A DNA stretch of 64,000 nucleotides from Olleya aquimaris (GTDB taxonomy: Bacteria; Bacteroidota; Bacteroidia; Flavobacteriales; Flavobacteriaceae). This document shows, one piece after another, positions 44,830-52,692 of this stretch (its first letter is position 1; each line of letters begins with the position of its first letter). Where the stretch lies: the NCBI RefSeq assembly GCF_003259525.1, contig NZ_QLLO01000001.1, forward strand, positions 546,029 to 610,028, read 5' to 3'. The notes beneath the pieces were generated by a model, which had not been told where the DNA came from, ran no database searches, and saw nothing but the letters and a program-made list of their open reading frames with translations. The position numbers were made by a program, and so were the translations under genes.

Positions 44830-46968
44830 ATGAAGACTTTCATTTTAGGATTATTATTAATTTGTTCTGTTTTTACCTACGCACAAGACACAACAATTTA
44901 TCAAGTGTCACCTCGTTTCGAAAATTGTAAAGAGACAGATAACAATCAATTACATAACTGTTTTAATCAAGAAGTTTATAATACAATCTATTCAGAATTT
45001 AAACTTCCAGAAACTATTAAAGCCGACTTTAAAGGAGATATTTCTATAGTATTTGAAGTTACCAAAGAAGGAGAGTTTAAAACCATTTATGTTGATGCAC
45101 CAGCTAAAGAATTAAAAGAAGAAACTATTAGGGTTTTTTCGGCTTTTCCTAAAATAGAACCTGCTACTTACAATGGTAATCCAACGTTTAAACAATACAG
45201 TATGGTATTGTATTTTCCGTTAAACGAAAAAAACAGACCAAGTAATCTACCAGCTATTTCAACAAATGCAAATAATGAAATTGTAGAAAAACAAAATGAG
45301 ATTGAACAGCTTACAGCTTTACAACAAAAAGCAAAACAAGAGTTTGATAGTGTGCAACAATCTATGTTAAAGTACACTAATAAAGCTTACACAAGTCAAG
45401 TTAATATTCCGTTTTCTCATGAAAACTATTTTAGGTTCGATCAAGATATTAACCGAGTAGGAACCAATAGCCATACAGCATCAAAACCTTATTTGTATGA
45501 AGATGTTGCAAATTACTACGATTTTTCAGCAGAAAACCAATCTTTAAAAAAAGAGGCACAAACGTGGGCAGGACGCAAATTATGGAATGAGCATTTAGTG
45601 CAATTACAGGGTAAAGATTATTGGTTTACTATAGATCCCATTTTTGATTTACAATTAGGAAAAGATACAGATGCAGATTTTGGAAGTACGTATAATAACA
45701 CACGTGGATTGTATGTACAAGGTGGTTTAGGTAGTAAACTTAGCTTTTCGGCTTCGGTATATGAAAATCAAGGACGTTTTGCACAATATTTTAACCAATA
45801 TGCAGAGAGTTTAAAAGCGTTTGGACCAGATCCAGCAATTATTCCTGGACGTGGAATAGCTAAACGATTTAAAGAAGACTCTTACGATTATCCAGTAGCT
45901 GAAGCCTATTTATCCTATTCGCCAACTAAGTTTATGAATATCCAATTTGGACATGGTAAACAATTTATAGGTGATGGTTATAGAAGCTTACTACAAAGTG
46001 ATGTGGCAAGTCCATATCCCTTTTTAAAACTAAATACTAAGTTTTGGAAAATAAAATATACTAATACTTGGACATGGTTAAAAGATGTACGTGACGAAGC
46101 TACTGTAGATAAGGCATTTAGAACAAAATATATTGCCAATCATTATTTAAGCTGGAATGTGTCCAAACGTTTTAATTTGGGATTATTCGAGTCTGTTATT
46201 TGGGAAAACACAAACGACAGAGGGTTTGATGTCAATTATTTAAATCCTTTGATATTTTTTAGAGCTATCGAGTTTGAAACTGGTCAAGGTGCAGGAAATG
46301 CTATTTTAGGGGCTTCTGCTAAATACAAGTATAACGATAATGTTAATGTTTATGGTCAATTTATTTTAGACGAATTTTCTCTTAGCGATGTCACTGGTGG
46401 TAAGAAAAGCTGGAAAAATAAATTTGGGTTTCAATTAGGAGCAAAATGGTACGATGCTTTTAAAGTGAAAAACTTAATGCTTCAAGCAGAATATAATCAA
46501 GTACGACCATATACTTACTCGCACAATACTATTGTGTTAAATTATGCGCACAACAATCAGCCTATGGCGCATCTTTGGGGAGCTAATTTTAGAGAGCTAG
46601 TTCTAATAGGACGTTACCAAAAGGATCGATGGTTTGGAGAAGCAAAACTAATAACAGGAGTTAGAGGGTTTGATGTTAATGATGGAGCCGATAACTTTAG
46701 TTATGGAGGAGATATTTTTAGAGATTATAACGATAGACCATTTGATGAAGGAGTAAAAATAGGTCAAGGTATTAAAACAACGTCTGTCAATGCAAGCACT
46801 CAATTAGGTTATTTGGTTAATCCTGCATCTAACTTAAAAGCATTTGTAAATGTAAGCTATCGCAATTTTAATCCTGAAGTAGAAACAGTTTCGGTATTTA
46901 ATAATAGTACCGTTTGGATTAACTTTGGAATTAGAACCGATTTGTTTAATTGGTATTTTGATTTGTAA
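44830..46968 (+). CDS. remB: RemB-like outer-membrane protein with TonB-C-like N-domain
   Basis: A 712-residue exported protein: signal peptide (about 1-19, ending TYAQ), a domain of about 110 residues resembling the TonB C-terminal fold with a cysteine pair (C33, C44), a short coiled-coil stretch (about 145-180) and a large beta-rich region (about 195-712) of the capsule-assembly Wzi-like barrel type, ending NFGIRTDLFNWYFDL. The name rests on resemblance to the Flavobacterium gliding protein RemB and on the sprA-gcvH-VanZ-TonB neighbourhood, recalled and not searched. The frame is open upstream to 44743, but only the ATG at 44830 gives a signal peptide. Confidence 0.7.
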   Translation: MKTFILGLLLICSVFTYAQDTTIYQVSPRFENCKETDNNQLHNCFNQEVYNTIYSEFKLPETIKADFKGDISIVFEVTKEGEFKTIYVDAPAKELKEETIRVFSAFPKIEPATYNGNPTFKQYSMVLYFPLNEKNRPSNLPAISTNANNEIVEKQNEIEQLTALQQKAKQEFDSVQQSMLKYTNKAYTSQVNIPFSHENYFRFDQDINRVGTNSHTASKPYLYEDVANYYDFSAENQSLKKEAQTWAGRKLWNEHLVQLQGKDYWFTIDPIFDLQLGKDTDADFGSTYNNTRGLYVQGGLGSKLSFSASVYENQGRFAQYFNQYAESLKAFGPDPAIIPGRGIAKRFKEDSYDYPVAEAYLSYSPTKFMNIQFGHGKQFIGDGYRSLLQSDVASPYPFLKLNTKFWKIKYTNTWTWLKDVRDEATVDKAFRTKYIANHYLSWNVSKRFNLGLFESVIWENTNDRGFDVNYLNPLIFFRAIEFETGQGAGNAILGASAKYKYNDNVNVYGQFILDEFSLSDVTGGKKSWKNKFGFQLGAKWYDAFKVKNLMLQAEYNQVRPYTYSHNTIVLNYAHNNQPMAHLWGANFRELVLIGRYQKDRWFGEAKLITGVRGFDVNDGADNFSYGGDIFRDYNDRPFDEGVKIGQGIKTTSVNASTQLGYLVNPASNLKAFVNVSYRNFNPEVETVSVFNNSTVWINFGIRTDLFNWYFDL

Positions 46969-46999
46969 GTTAAAAAACACTCTTTAAAAACCATAAGCT

Positions 47000-47018
47000 A
47001 AAAACCTTGTGGTTTTTT
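47000..47018 (+). terminator. Terminator between the remB-like gene and cyoE
   Basis: AAAAACC (47000-47006) and GGTTTTT (47011-47017) form a tight 7-base stem with loop TTGT that ends in T. A longer alternative pairing begins at 46986. Confidence 0.65.
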
Positions 47019-47041
47019 TATGCTAAATTCCTTTTTAGCAG

Positions 47042-47049
47042 TATCTTTG
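47042..47049 (+). promoter_or_regulatory. Candidate -7 promoter element for cyoE
   Basis: TATCTTTG matches TAnnTTTG and lies after the terminator at 47000. Any transcript begun here would exclude the upstream ATG at 47020, which supports the TTG start at 47074. Confidence 0.5.
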
Positions 47050-47073
47050 CACCAGCAAAAAAATGACGTTGGT

Positions 47074-47967
47074 TTGAGTACGACAGCAACACCTACAATA
47101 AAGCACACAGCACTATCAGATTTTAAAGAAATCACAAAAATGCGCTTATCTCTAAGCGTCGTGTTTTCATCGGTTGCTGGTTATTTTTTAGGAGCAGATA
47201 CCATCAGTTTTAAAATTGTTTTATTACTAGCTTTAGGAGGTTATTTTATGGTTGGTGCTAGTAACGCTTTCAATCAAATTATAGAAAAAGATTTGGATGC
47301 CTTAATGCATCGCACCAGAAACAGACCAGTTGCTTCTGGACGTATGAGTGTTAATACAGCATTTGCAATTGCTTGTGTTTTTACCATTTTAGGAATTATC
47401 ATACTGTACACCATTAATCCACAAACAGCCATGTTTGGTGCGATTTCCATATTTTTATATACAAGTGTTTACACGCCTTTAAAAACCAAAACGCCCTTAT
47501 CTGTATTTGTTGGTGCTATACCAGGAGCTATACCGTTTATGTTAGGTTGGGTAGCTGCAACAAACGATTTTGGAATAGAGCCAGGTACGCTATTTGCGTT
47601 GCAATTTTTCTGGCAGTTCCCACATTTTTGGGCTATTGGCTGGTTTTTGTACGAAGACTATAAGCGTGGAGGCTTTTTTATGTTGCCTACAGGCAAGCAA
47701 GATAAAGGAACAGCTATACAAACCATATTGTATACTATTTGGACCATTCTAATATCCATTGTTCCGGTTTTTGGAATTACTGGACAATTAAAATTATCCA
47801 TAGTTGCAGCAATTGTTGTATTTAGCTTAGGACTAGTTATGTTGTATTATGCGATTTTACTCTATAAAAAAATGACTGAAAAAGCAGCAAAACAATTAAT
47901 GTTGTCAAGTGTATTGTACATCACATTGGTGCAAATTGTATATGTAATAGATAAATTTATAAGATAA
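47074..47967 (+). CDS. cyoE: Protoheme IX farnesyltransferase (haem O synthase)
   Basis: A UbiA-family membrane prenyltransferase (also called CtaB) that attaches a farnesyl group to protohaem to make haem O for the terminal oxidase. The first prenyl-diphosphate site is NQIIEKDLDALMHRTRNRP (starts near residue 67); the second region has FPHFWAIGWFLYEDYKRGG. About nine membrane helices. The frame is open to an ATG at 47020, but that lies before the TATCTTTG promoter element; the TTG at 47074 gives a 298-residue protein beginning STTATP, a normal N-terminus. It heads the oxidase block, with subunit III one base after its stop. Confidence 0.93.
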   Translation: MSTTATPTIKHTALSDFKEITKMRLSLSVVFSSVAGYFLGADTISFKIVLLLALGGYFMVGASNAFNQIIEKDLDALMHRTRNRPVASGRMSVNTAFAIACVFTILGIIILYTINPQTAMFGAISIFLYTSVYTPLKTKTPLSVFVGAIPGAIPFMLGWVAATNDFGIEPGTLFALQFFWQFPHFWAIGWFLYEDYKRGGFFMLPTGKQDKGTAIQTILYTIWTILISIVPVFGITGQLKLSIVAAIVVFSLGLVMLYYAILLYKKMTEKAAKQLMLSSVLYITLVQIVYVIDKFIR

Positions 47968-47968
47968 A

Positions 47969-48553
47969 ATGGATTTAACCCAAGGAACCATAGAAGAGAA
48001 AAATGGACGTGCTAGAAAAATGATGTTGTACTTTGGTATTGCATCATTAATTATGTCGTTTGCTGGTTGGACAAGTGCTTTTATTGTTAGTAGTAGCAGA
48101 CCAGATTGGCTTCAAAACTTTGAAATGCCTCAACCGTTTTGGATTAGCATTATTATTATGATTGTAAGTAGTATTACGTTCATAATTGCAAAAAGAGCGT
48201 TAAAACAAGGTAACAACAGTCTAACCACTGCTATGTTAATATTAACATTTGTGCTTGGGTTATTTTTTGTTTACAATCAATTTAAAGGCTTTAATCAAAT
48301 TATAGACTTAGGGTATAACTTTACAGGACCAACAAGTAATATTACAGTTACATATATCTACCTAATAGCAGTTGTACATATAGTGCATGTTGCGATAGGT
48401 TTAATTCCTATTTTAGTGGTGTTAATCAACCATTTAAGAGGGAAATATTCAGCAGAAAACATCGTAGGATTTGAGCTAGCAGAAACCTTTTGGCACTTTG
48501 TAGACTTGCTATGGATTTACCTGTTTTTTTTCTTATACTTTTTTCTAAATTAA
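47969..48553 (+). CDS. Cytochrome c oxidase subunit III (short form)
   Basis: A 194-residue membrane protein with five helices of the haem-copper oxidase subunit III family: SRPDWLQNFEMPQPFW after helix 1, HIVHVAIGLIPIL in helix 4 and the closing ETFWHFVDLLWIYLFF, which is the family's most conserved end. It starts one base after the cyoE stop, so the two are coupled. Subunits I and II are not in this window. Confidence 0.92.
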   Translation: MDLTQGTIEEKNGRARKMMLYFGIASLIMSFAGWTSAFIVSSSRPDWLQNFEMPQPFWISIIIMIVSSITFIIAKRALKQGNNSLTTAMLILTFVLGLFFVYNQFKGFNQIIDLGYNFTGPTSNITVTYIYLIAVVHIVHVAIGLIPILVVLINHLRGKYSAENIVGFELAETFWHFVDLLWIYLFFFLYFFLN

Positions 48554-48638
48554 AAAGGATCAATCTAATAAGTTGGCAAAGCTTATTTAGACACTATAAA
48601 ATTTAGAGTTTGCTATTTTTTTAACTGAATAAAATGAT

Positions 48639-48646
48639 TATTTTTG
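48639..48646 (+). promoter_or_regulatory. Candidate -7 promoter element for the second subunit III gene
   Basis: TATTTTTG matches TAnnTTTG, 29 bases before the start codon. The nearest TTTG (48609) is 26 bases away, too far for an ideal pair. Confidence 0.4.
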
Positions 48647-48675
48647 TGCCACATTTAAACAACTAATTCAACAAT

Positions 48676-49674
48676 ATGAACACTACAGTTGCAACTACTG
48701 ATACAGAAGGAAAAACTTGGGAAGGTGGTAACCAACCACTAAAAGCGAGTTATGGTAAGATGATGATGTGGTTTTTTATCGTATCAGATGCATTAACATT
48801 CTCTGGGTTTTTAGCAGCCTACGGTTTTTCAAGATTCAAATTTATAGACGCTTGGCCAATTGCAGATGAGGTATTTACGCACGTACCATTTTTCCATGGT
48901 AACTACCCTATGATTTATGTAGCGTTTATGACGTTTATATTAATTATGTCTTCTGTAACTATGGTATTAGCTGTAGATGCAGGTCATCATATGAACAAGA
49001 AAAAAGTAACATGGTACATGTTTTTAACCATAATTGGTGGTTTAATTTTTGTTGGATCTCAAGCATGGGAATGGGCAACTTTTATTAAAGGAGATTATGG
49101 TGCTGTGCAAACTAAAGGTGGTAACATCTTACAGTTTGGAGAGTATGCTACTGTTGATGGTGAGCAAAAATTTAAGCGTTTGTCTATTACAGATTTTGCT
49201 GTAGCTTCACCAACAGAAAGAGAACAACATAGTCGTGATGTTGGATTATGGTTTGTTGAAGAGGCTTCATTACCAGCATATCAAGTTGGTGATATTGTTA
49301 AAGGGATGGAAGCTAATCCTAACATCTTAGTAAGAACTCAAATTTTAAATGAAGAAGGCGAAAAAACAGTACTGTCAAGAGAAGAGTCATTACAACAAAT
49401 AAAAGAAAACGGTAGATTAGTAGTGCAAGGTGCAAACCTTACTGTTAATGAATATGGTTCGCCTTTATTTGCAGATTTCTTTTTCTTTATTACTGGATTT
49501 CATGGGTTTCACGTATTTTCTGGAGTAGTTATTAATATCATTATTTTCTTCAATGTTATTTTAGGAACTTATGAAAGACGTAAAAACTACGAAATGGTAG
49601 AAAAAGTTGGATTGTATTGGCACTTTGTAGATTTAGTTTGGGTATTTGTATTTACATTCTTCTACTTAGTATAA
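48676..49674 (+). CDS. Cytochrome c oxidase subunit III (long form with insertion)
   Basis: A 332-residue subunit III with MMMWFFIVSDALTFSGF in the first helix, GSQAWEWATFIKGDYG, and the C-terminal FFFITGFHGFHVFSGV and YWHFVDLVWVFVFTFFYL. Residues about 139-262 form a hydrophilic insertion of roughly 120 residues between helices, absent from the short paralogue just upstream; it would lie outside the membrane. Two subunit III genes in tandem are usual in Bacteroidota oxidase blocks. It is followed by subunit IV 52 bases downstream. Confidence 0.92.
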   Translation: MNTTVATTDTEGKTWEGGNQPLKASYGKMMMWFFIVSDALTFSGFLAAYGFSRFKFIDAWPIADEVFTHVPFFHGNYPMIYVAFMTFILIMSSVTMVLAVDAGHHMNKKKVTWYMFLTIIGGLIFVGSQAWEWATFIKGDYGAVQTKGGNILQFGEYATVDGEQKFKRLSITDFAVASPTEREQHSRDVGLWFVEEASLPAYQVGDIVKGMEANPNILVRTQILNEEGEKTVLSREESLQQIKENGRLVVQGANLTVNEYGSPLFADFFFFITGFHGFHVFSGVVINIIIFFNVILGTYERRKNYEMVEKVGLYWHFVDLVWVFVFTFFYLV

Positions 49675-49726
49675 TTAAGAATATTATTTTATTTCCTTAG
49701 ACAGGAAACTTTTTAAAACATTAAAA

Positions 49727-50110
49727 ATGGCAGCAGACGCACATAAATTAGAAATATTTAGAGGATTAATTAAGTTTAAATCTAATACTCAAAAAATTTG
49801 GGGAGTTTTAATCTTATTATCTATCATCACAGCTATAGAAGTTGTTTTAGGTATTTACAAACCAGAATCAACCATGAAGTCGTTTTTTGGAATGAAAATT
49901 CTTAACTGGATCTTCATTATTCTTACACTTGTAAAAGCATATTATATTACTTGGGATTTCATGCACATGCGTGATGAAACCGCAGGATTAAGACGTGCAG
50001 TTGTATGGACAGCAGTATTTTTAATTTGCTACTTAATCTTTATTTTATTACAAGAAGGTGGATATGTTTTTGATGTATACAAAGACGGATTTATAAAAAG
50101 AGATTTCTAA
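49727..50110 (+). CDS. Cytochrome c oxidase subunit IV family protein
   Basis: A 127-residue membrane protein with about three helices, matching the small prokaryotic subunit IV that accompanies subunit III: SNTQKIWGVLILLSIITAIE in the first helix, YYITWDFMHMRDETAGLRR between helices, then a last helix and VFDVYKDGFIKRDF. It probably stabilises the oxidase; it carries no redox centre. It is the last gene before a terminator. Confidence 0.88.
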   Translation: MAADAHKLEIFRGLIKFKSNTQKIWGVLILLSIITAIEVVLGIYKPESTMKSFFGMKILNWIFIILTLVKAYYITWDFMHMRDETAGLRRAVVWTAVFLICYLIFILLQEGGYVFDVYKDGFIKRDF

Positions 50111-50135
50111 TTTTAATTAGATATAAAATATAGTT

Positions 50136-50166
50136 AAAAGGTGGTTTATTAAAGCCACCTTTTTTA
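50136..50166 (+). terminator. Rho-independent terminator after subunit IV
   Basis: AAAAGGTGGTTT and AAGCCACCTTTT form a 12-pair stem with wobble pairs and a 4-base loop, followed by TTT. The T-tract overlaps the TATTTTTG element of the next gene. Confidence 0.8.
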
Positions 50167-50172
50167 TTTTTG
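50165..50172 (+). promoter_or_regulatory. Candidate -7 promoter element after the terminator
   Basis: TATTTTTG matches TAnnTTTG and lies 25 bases before the gene at 50198. It begins in the T-tract of the preceding terminator; no clear -33 element. Confidence 0.45.
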
Positions 50173-50197
50173 TAAAACCAAAAAAGCAGGTGATATT

Positions 50198-50917
50198 ATG
50201 GATAAAAAGAATGTGAAAAAAGGAGTAGTCTTAAGTGCTTTATTCTTCCTGCCTGTAATATTTTTATTGTTTTTATATCCTTCAACAAACAATTATAATC
50301 CATTAGAAATTGTAAAAACAGAGGTTTTAGATATTCAAAATTTAGCCTCAGTAAATACAGAAGTTAAGCTAGAAGATTATATAACCGTTTTAGGTTTTTT
50401 AGGTAAAGATCCAGAATCAAAAATTGTAGAAACATCTAATTTAAAAGAGTTAATCTATGATAAGTTTCAAGGGTTTAAAAAGTTTCAGGTAGTGATGTTG
50501 GTATCAGAAGGTGCAGAAGATGCAACAGAAAGATTAAAAAAAGAGCTAACTAAATATGGCGAGCTTAAATATTGGAAGTTTGTACCAGTTAATGATTCCG
50601 ATACCAAAAAACTATTTAATAGCTTAAGAACTAGCGAAGTTTTAGATTTTAACTTAGCCACAAGCAAAGTATTTATTATTGATAAAGAGCTTAACCAACG
50701 TGGACGTTTAGACGACAGAACAAAAAAAGAAATAGAAAAAAAGATTGAAGCTTTTCCGCTTACAGCATATAATTGTAAAGAAGTTTCAGAACTGAAAAAT
50801 AAAATGGGAGCAGACGATTTACGTGTTTTGTTTACCGAATATAGACAAAAACGTAAAGGCGAATTTAACTCGACTACAAGACGCGCTGACGACTTAAAAG
50901 GAGAACAGACTAATTAA
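50198..50917 (+). CDS. Membrane-anchored protein of the oxidase block, possible cysteine-less Sco relative
   Basis: A 239-residue protein with one N-terminal membrane helix (about 9-27) and a soluble domain outside the membrane. I do not recognise a named family with confidence. The segment KFQVVMLVSEGAEDATERLK followed by VFIIDKELNQRGRLDDR has the beta-strand and turn pattern of a thioredoxin fold, and the second piece looks like the late strand of Sco proteins, but the copper-binding CxxxC is missing; the only cysteine is near residue 193 (YNCKEVSEL). The next gene is a true Sco protein. A structural or chaperone role in oxidase assembly is inferred from context only. Confidence 0.6.
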   Translation: MDKKNVKKGVVLSALFFLPVIFLLFLYPSTNNYNPLEIVKTEVLDIQNLASVNTEVKLEDYITVLGFLGKDPESKIVETSNLKELIYDKFQGFKKFQVVMLVSEGAEDATERLKKELTKYGELKYWKFVPVNDSDTKKLFNSLRTSEVLDFNLATSKVFIIDKELNQRGRLDDRTKKEIEKKIEAFPLTAYNCKEVSELKNKMGADDLRVLFTEYRQKRKGEFNSTTRRADDLKGEQTN

Positions 50918-50935
50918 GTAATTAGTTTAGAAAGT

Positions 50936-50959
50936 GTCGCACTGAGCGCAGTCTAAGTG
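50936..50959 (+). repeat. Dispersed intergenic repeat, copy D
   Basis: Contains CTGAGCGCAGTCTAAG, one base from the family core. It lies in the 58-base gap between the two Sco-related genes and ends 16 bases before the sco start codon. Confidence 0.75.
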
Positions 50960-50975
50960 TCTTTTAAAAATTATT

Positions 50976-51722
50976 ATGAGCAAAAAACCAAATTATTCAT
51001 ACATCGGTATTTCGTTTATCATTCTATTGTTTGGTATTATTTTTATTCCAAAAATTGTAAATCGAATTACTAATAAAGATGTTAACCGCACAGACGAAAG
51101 TAGAAGTGAAGGTATCGTAGTTAATGCTAAAAATTCATCTAAAAAGCAGTCGGAATTGGCCTATTTAGTCATTAATGGCGAACGCAAAAAAGTACCAGAA
51201 TTTAGTTTTACAGACCAAAACGGAAACACCATAACCAATAAAGATTATTTAGGTAAAGTATATGTGGTCGATTTCTTTTTTACGACATGCCCAACCATTT
51301 GTCCAAGGATGAGTAGTAACTTAGTTACCATCCAAAATACATTTAAAGATAATCCAGATTTCGGAATAGCTTCGTTTAGCATCATGCCAGATAATGACAC
51401 ACCAGAAGTGCTAAAAACATATGCAGATAATTATGGTGTGACCAATCCTAATTGGCATCTAATGACGGGAGCCAAAGAAGAGATTTATAAACTGTCAAAC
51501 ATTGGGTTCAATATTTTTGTGGATACAGAAAATTTTGAACATTCAGGTGACTTTGCTTTAGTAGATAAAGAAGGCTATTTGCGCTCTAGAATAGATGATT
51601 TTGGAAACCCAAAAATCTTTTATAAAGGCGTTATAAGCGAACAAGAAAAAGTAGACGAAGATGGAGTTGAACAAGAAATTACAATGCTAAAAGAAGACAT
51701 TGCTATACTTTTAAAAGAATAA
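50976..51722 (+). CDS. SCO family copper chaperone for cytochrome oxidase
   Basis: A 248-residue membrane-anchored Sco1/SenC protein (helix about 7-24) that delivers copper to the CuA site of oxidase subunit II or reduces its cysteines. The copper ligands are present: C105 and C109 in TTCPTICPRM, and H189 in FEHSGDFALVDKEG. The thioredoxin fold begins at VPEFSFTDQNG. It lies in the oxidase assembly block, with the DUF420 gene 53 bases downstream. Confidence 0.93.
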   Translation: MSKKPNYSYIGISFIILLFGIIFIPKIVNRITNKDVNRTDESRSEGIVVNAKNSSKKQSELAYLVINGERKKVPEFSFTDQNGNTITNKDYLGKVYVVDFFFTTCPTICPRMSSNLVTIQNTFKDNPDFGIASFSIMPDNDTPEVLKTYADNYGVTNPNWHLMTGAKEEIYKLSNIGFNIFVDTENFEHSGDFALVDKEGYLRSRIDDFGNPKIFYKGVISEQEKVDEDGVEQEITMLKEDIAILLKE

Positions 51723-51733
51723 CTAGTGCGTTT

Positions 51734-51757
51734 GTCACACTGAGCGCAGTCGAAGTG
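51734..51757 (+). repeat. Dispersed intergenic repeat, copy E
   Basis: Contains CTGAGCGCAGTCGAAG. It fills most of the 53-base gap and ends 18 bases before the DUF420 start codon. Confidence 0.8.
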
Positions 51758-51775
51758 CACATTAAAAAATAAAAT

Positions 51776-52321
51776 ATGAATACAGAAAACTTACAAAACG
51801 AAAAAAAATATAACAAGTGGATAGTTGCACTTTCAATTATAATACCATTAGCAGTAGCTGCTTTATTTGGAGTTAACTTAAAAAAACTAGGTTTTGACGT
51901 ACAACCCTTAACCTTTTTGCCACCAATTTATGCTACTATTAATGGGTTAACAGCACTAGTGTTACTTGTTGCAGTGTGGTCTATTAAAAAGGGGAAAAGG
52001 AAACAGCATGAAAATTTAATGAAGTTTGCTATCGCTTTATCAGTGTCGTTTTTATTAATGTACATTGCTTACCATATGACTAGTGATTCTACTAAATTTG
52101 GAGGAGAAGGTGTTATAAAATATGTGTATTATTTTATATTAATTACGCATATTGTATTGTCTATAGCAGTCATACCATTTGTGTTAATTACGTATGTTAG
52201 AGCCATCACTAATAATTTTGAACGTCATAAAAAGATAGCAAAAATTACATTTCCATTGTGGTTATATGTAGCCATAACTGGTGTTGTGGTTTATTTAATG
52301 ATTTCGCCTTACTATGTGTAA
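51776..52321 (+). CDS. DUF420 membrane protein of the oxidase assembly block
   Basis: A 181-residue protein with five predicted membrane helices and the DUF420 features FLPPIYATINGLTALVLL, KRKQHENLMKFA and ITHIVLSIAVIPFVLITY; conserved histidines lie on the helix faces. Members are encoded next to Sco and oxidase genes, and the related CtaM of Gram-positive bacteria is needed for haem A oxidase maturation; a similar assembly role is inferred here. The C-terminus is YYV, and repeat copy F starts three bases after the stop. Confidence 0.88.
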   Translation: MNTENLQNEKKYNKWIVALSIIIPLAVAALFGVNLKKLGFDVQPLTFLPPIYATINGLTALVLLVAVWSIKKGKRKQHENLMKFAIALSVSFLLMYIAYHMTSDSTKFGGEGVIKYVYYFILITHIVLSIAVIPFVLITYVRAITNNFERHKKIAKITFPLWLYVAITGVVVYLMISPYYV

Positions 52322-52323
52322 TT

Positions 52324-52349
52324 GTCATTCAGAGCGTAGCGAAGAATCT
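52324..52349 (+). repeat. Dispersed intergenic repeat, copy F (variant)
   Basis: Contains CAGAGCGTAGCGAAGAATCT, the shorter variant of the same repeat. It fills the 35-base gap and ends 7 bases before the next start codon, covering the place of the ribosome-binding site. Confidence 0.75.
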
Positions 52350-52356
52350 TATAAGT

Positions 52357-52587
52357 ATGAAAACTAAAGCTTTTTTATTTCTATTTTTACTCTTATCATT
52401 TGTACAAGCAAATTCACAATGTGCTATGTGTCGTGCAGTTTTAGAAAACGAAGAAGGGCAAGCAGCAGCAAAAGGAATAAACGATGGAATTGTCTATCTT
52501 ATGTCTATTCCATATATAATAGTCTTTGGTTTAGGCTTTTTTATATATTGGAAATACTTTAAGACTAAAAAAAGGATTGAAACTTAG
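52357..52587 (+). CDS. 76-residue CxxC membrane protein
   Basis: A small protein with a cleavable signal (about 1-20, ending VQANS), a mature N-terminus beginning QCAMCRAVLENEEG (C22 and C25), a short soluble stretch and one C-terminal membrane helix (about 48-66) followed by KYFKTKK. The topology places the CxxC outside the inner membrane. A longer frame back to 52258 exists, but its first 33 residues overlap the DUF420 gene and the repeat, so the ATG at 52357 is correct. I know no characterised relative. Position behind Sco and DUF420 genes suggests a metal- or thiol-related part in oxidase assembly; this is inference. Confidence 0.75.
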   Translation: MKTKAFLFLFLLLSFVQANSQCAMCRAVLENEEGQAAAKGINDGIVYLMSIPYIIVFGLGFFIYWKYFKTKKRIET

Positions 52588-52692
52588 TAAAGTTTTCTTT
52601 TAACAAAACTTTTCAAATAAAATTGTAACAAATACTATCCTTTGTAGTCTAATTGATATTGAGTTAAACATCAATCAATAAAACCACCAATT

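Noticed and set aside
48570..48600. Hairpin AATAAG/CTTATT after the short subunit III gene
   Set aside because: Only six AT-rich pairs and no T-run after it; not a credible terminator.
52258..52356. N-terminal extension of the small CxxC protein
   Set aside because: It overlaps the DUF420 gene and translates the intergenic repeat; the ATG at 52357 starts a normal signal peptide.
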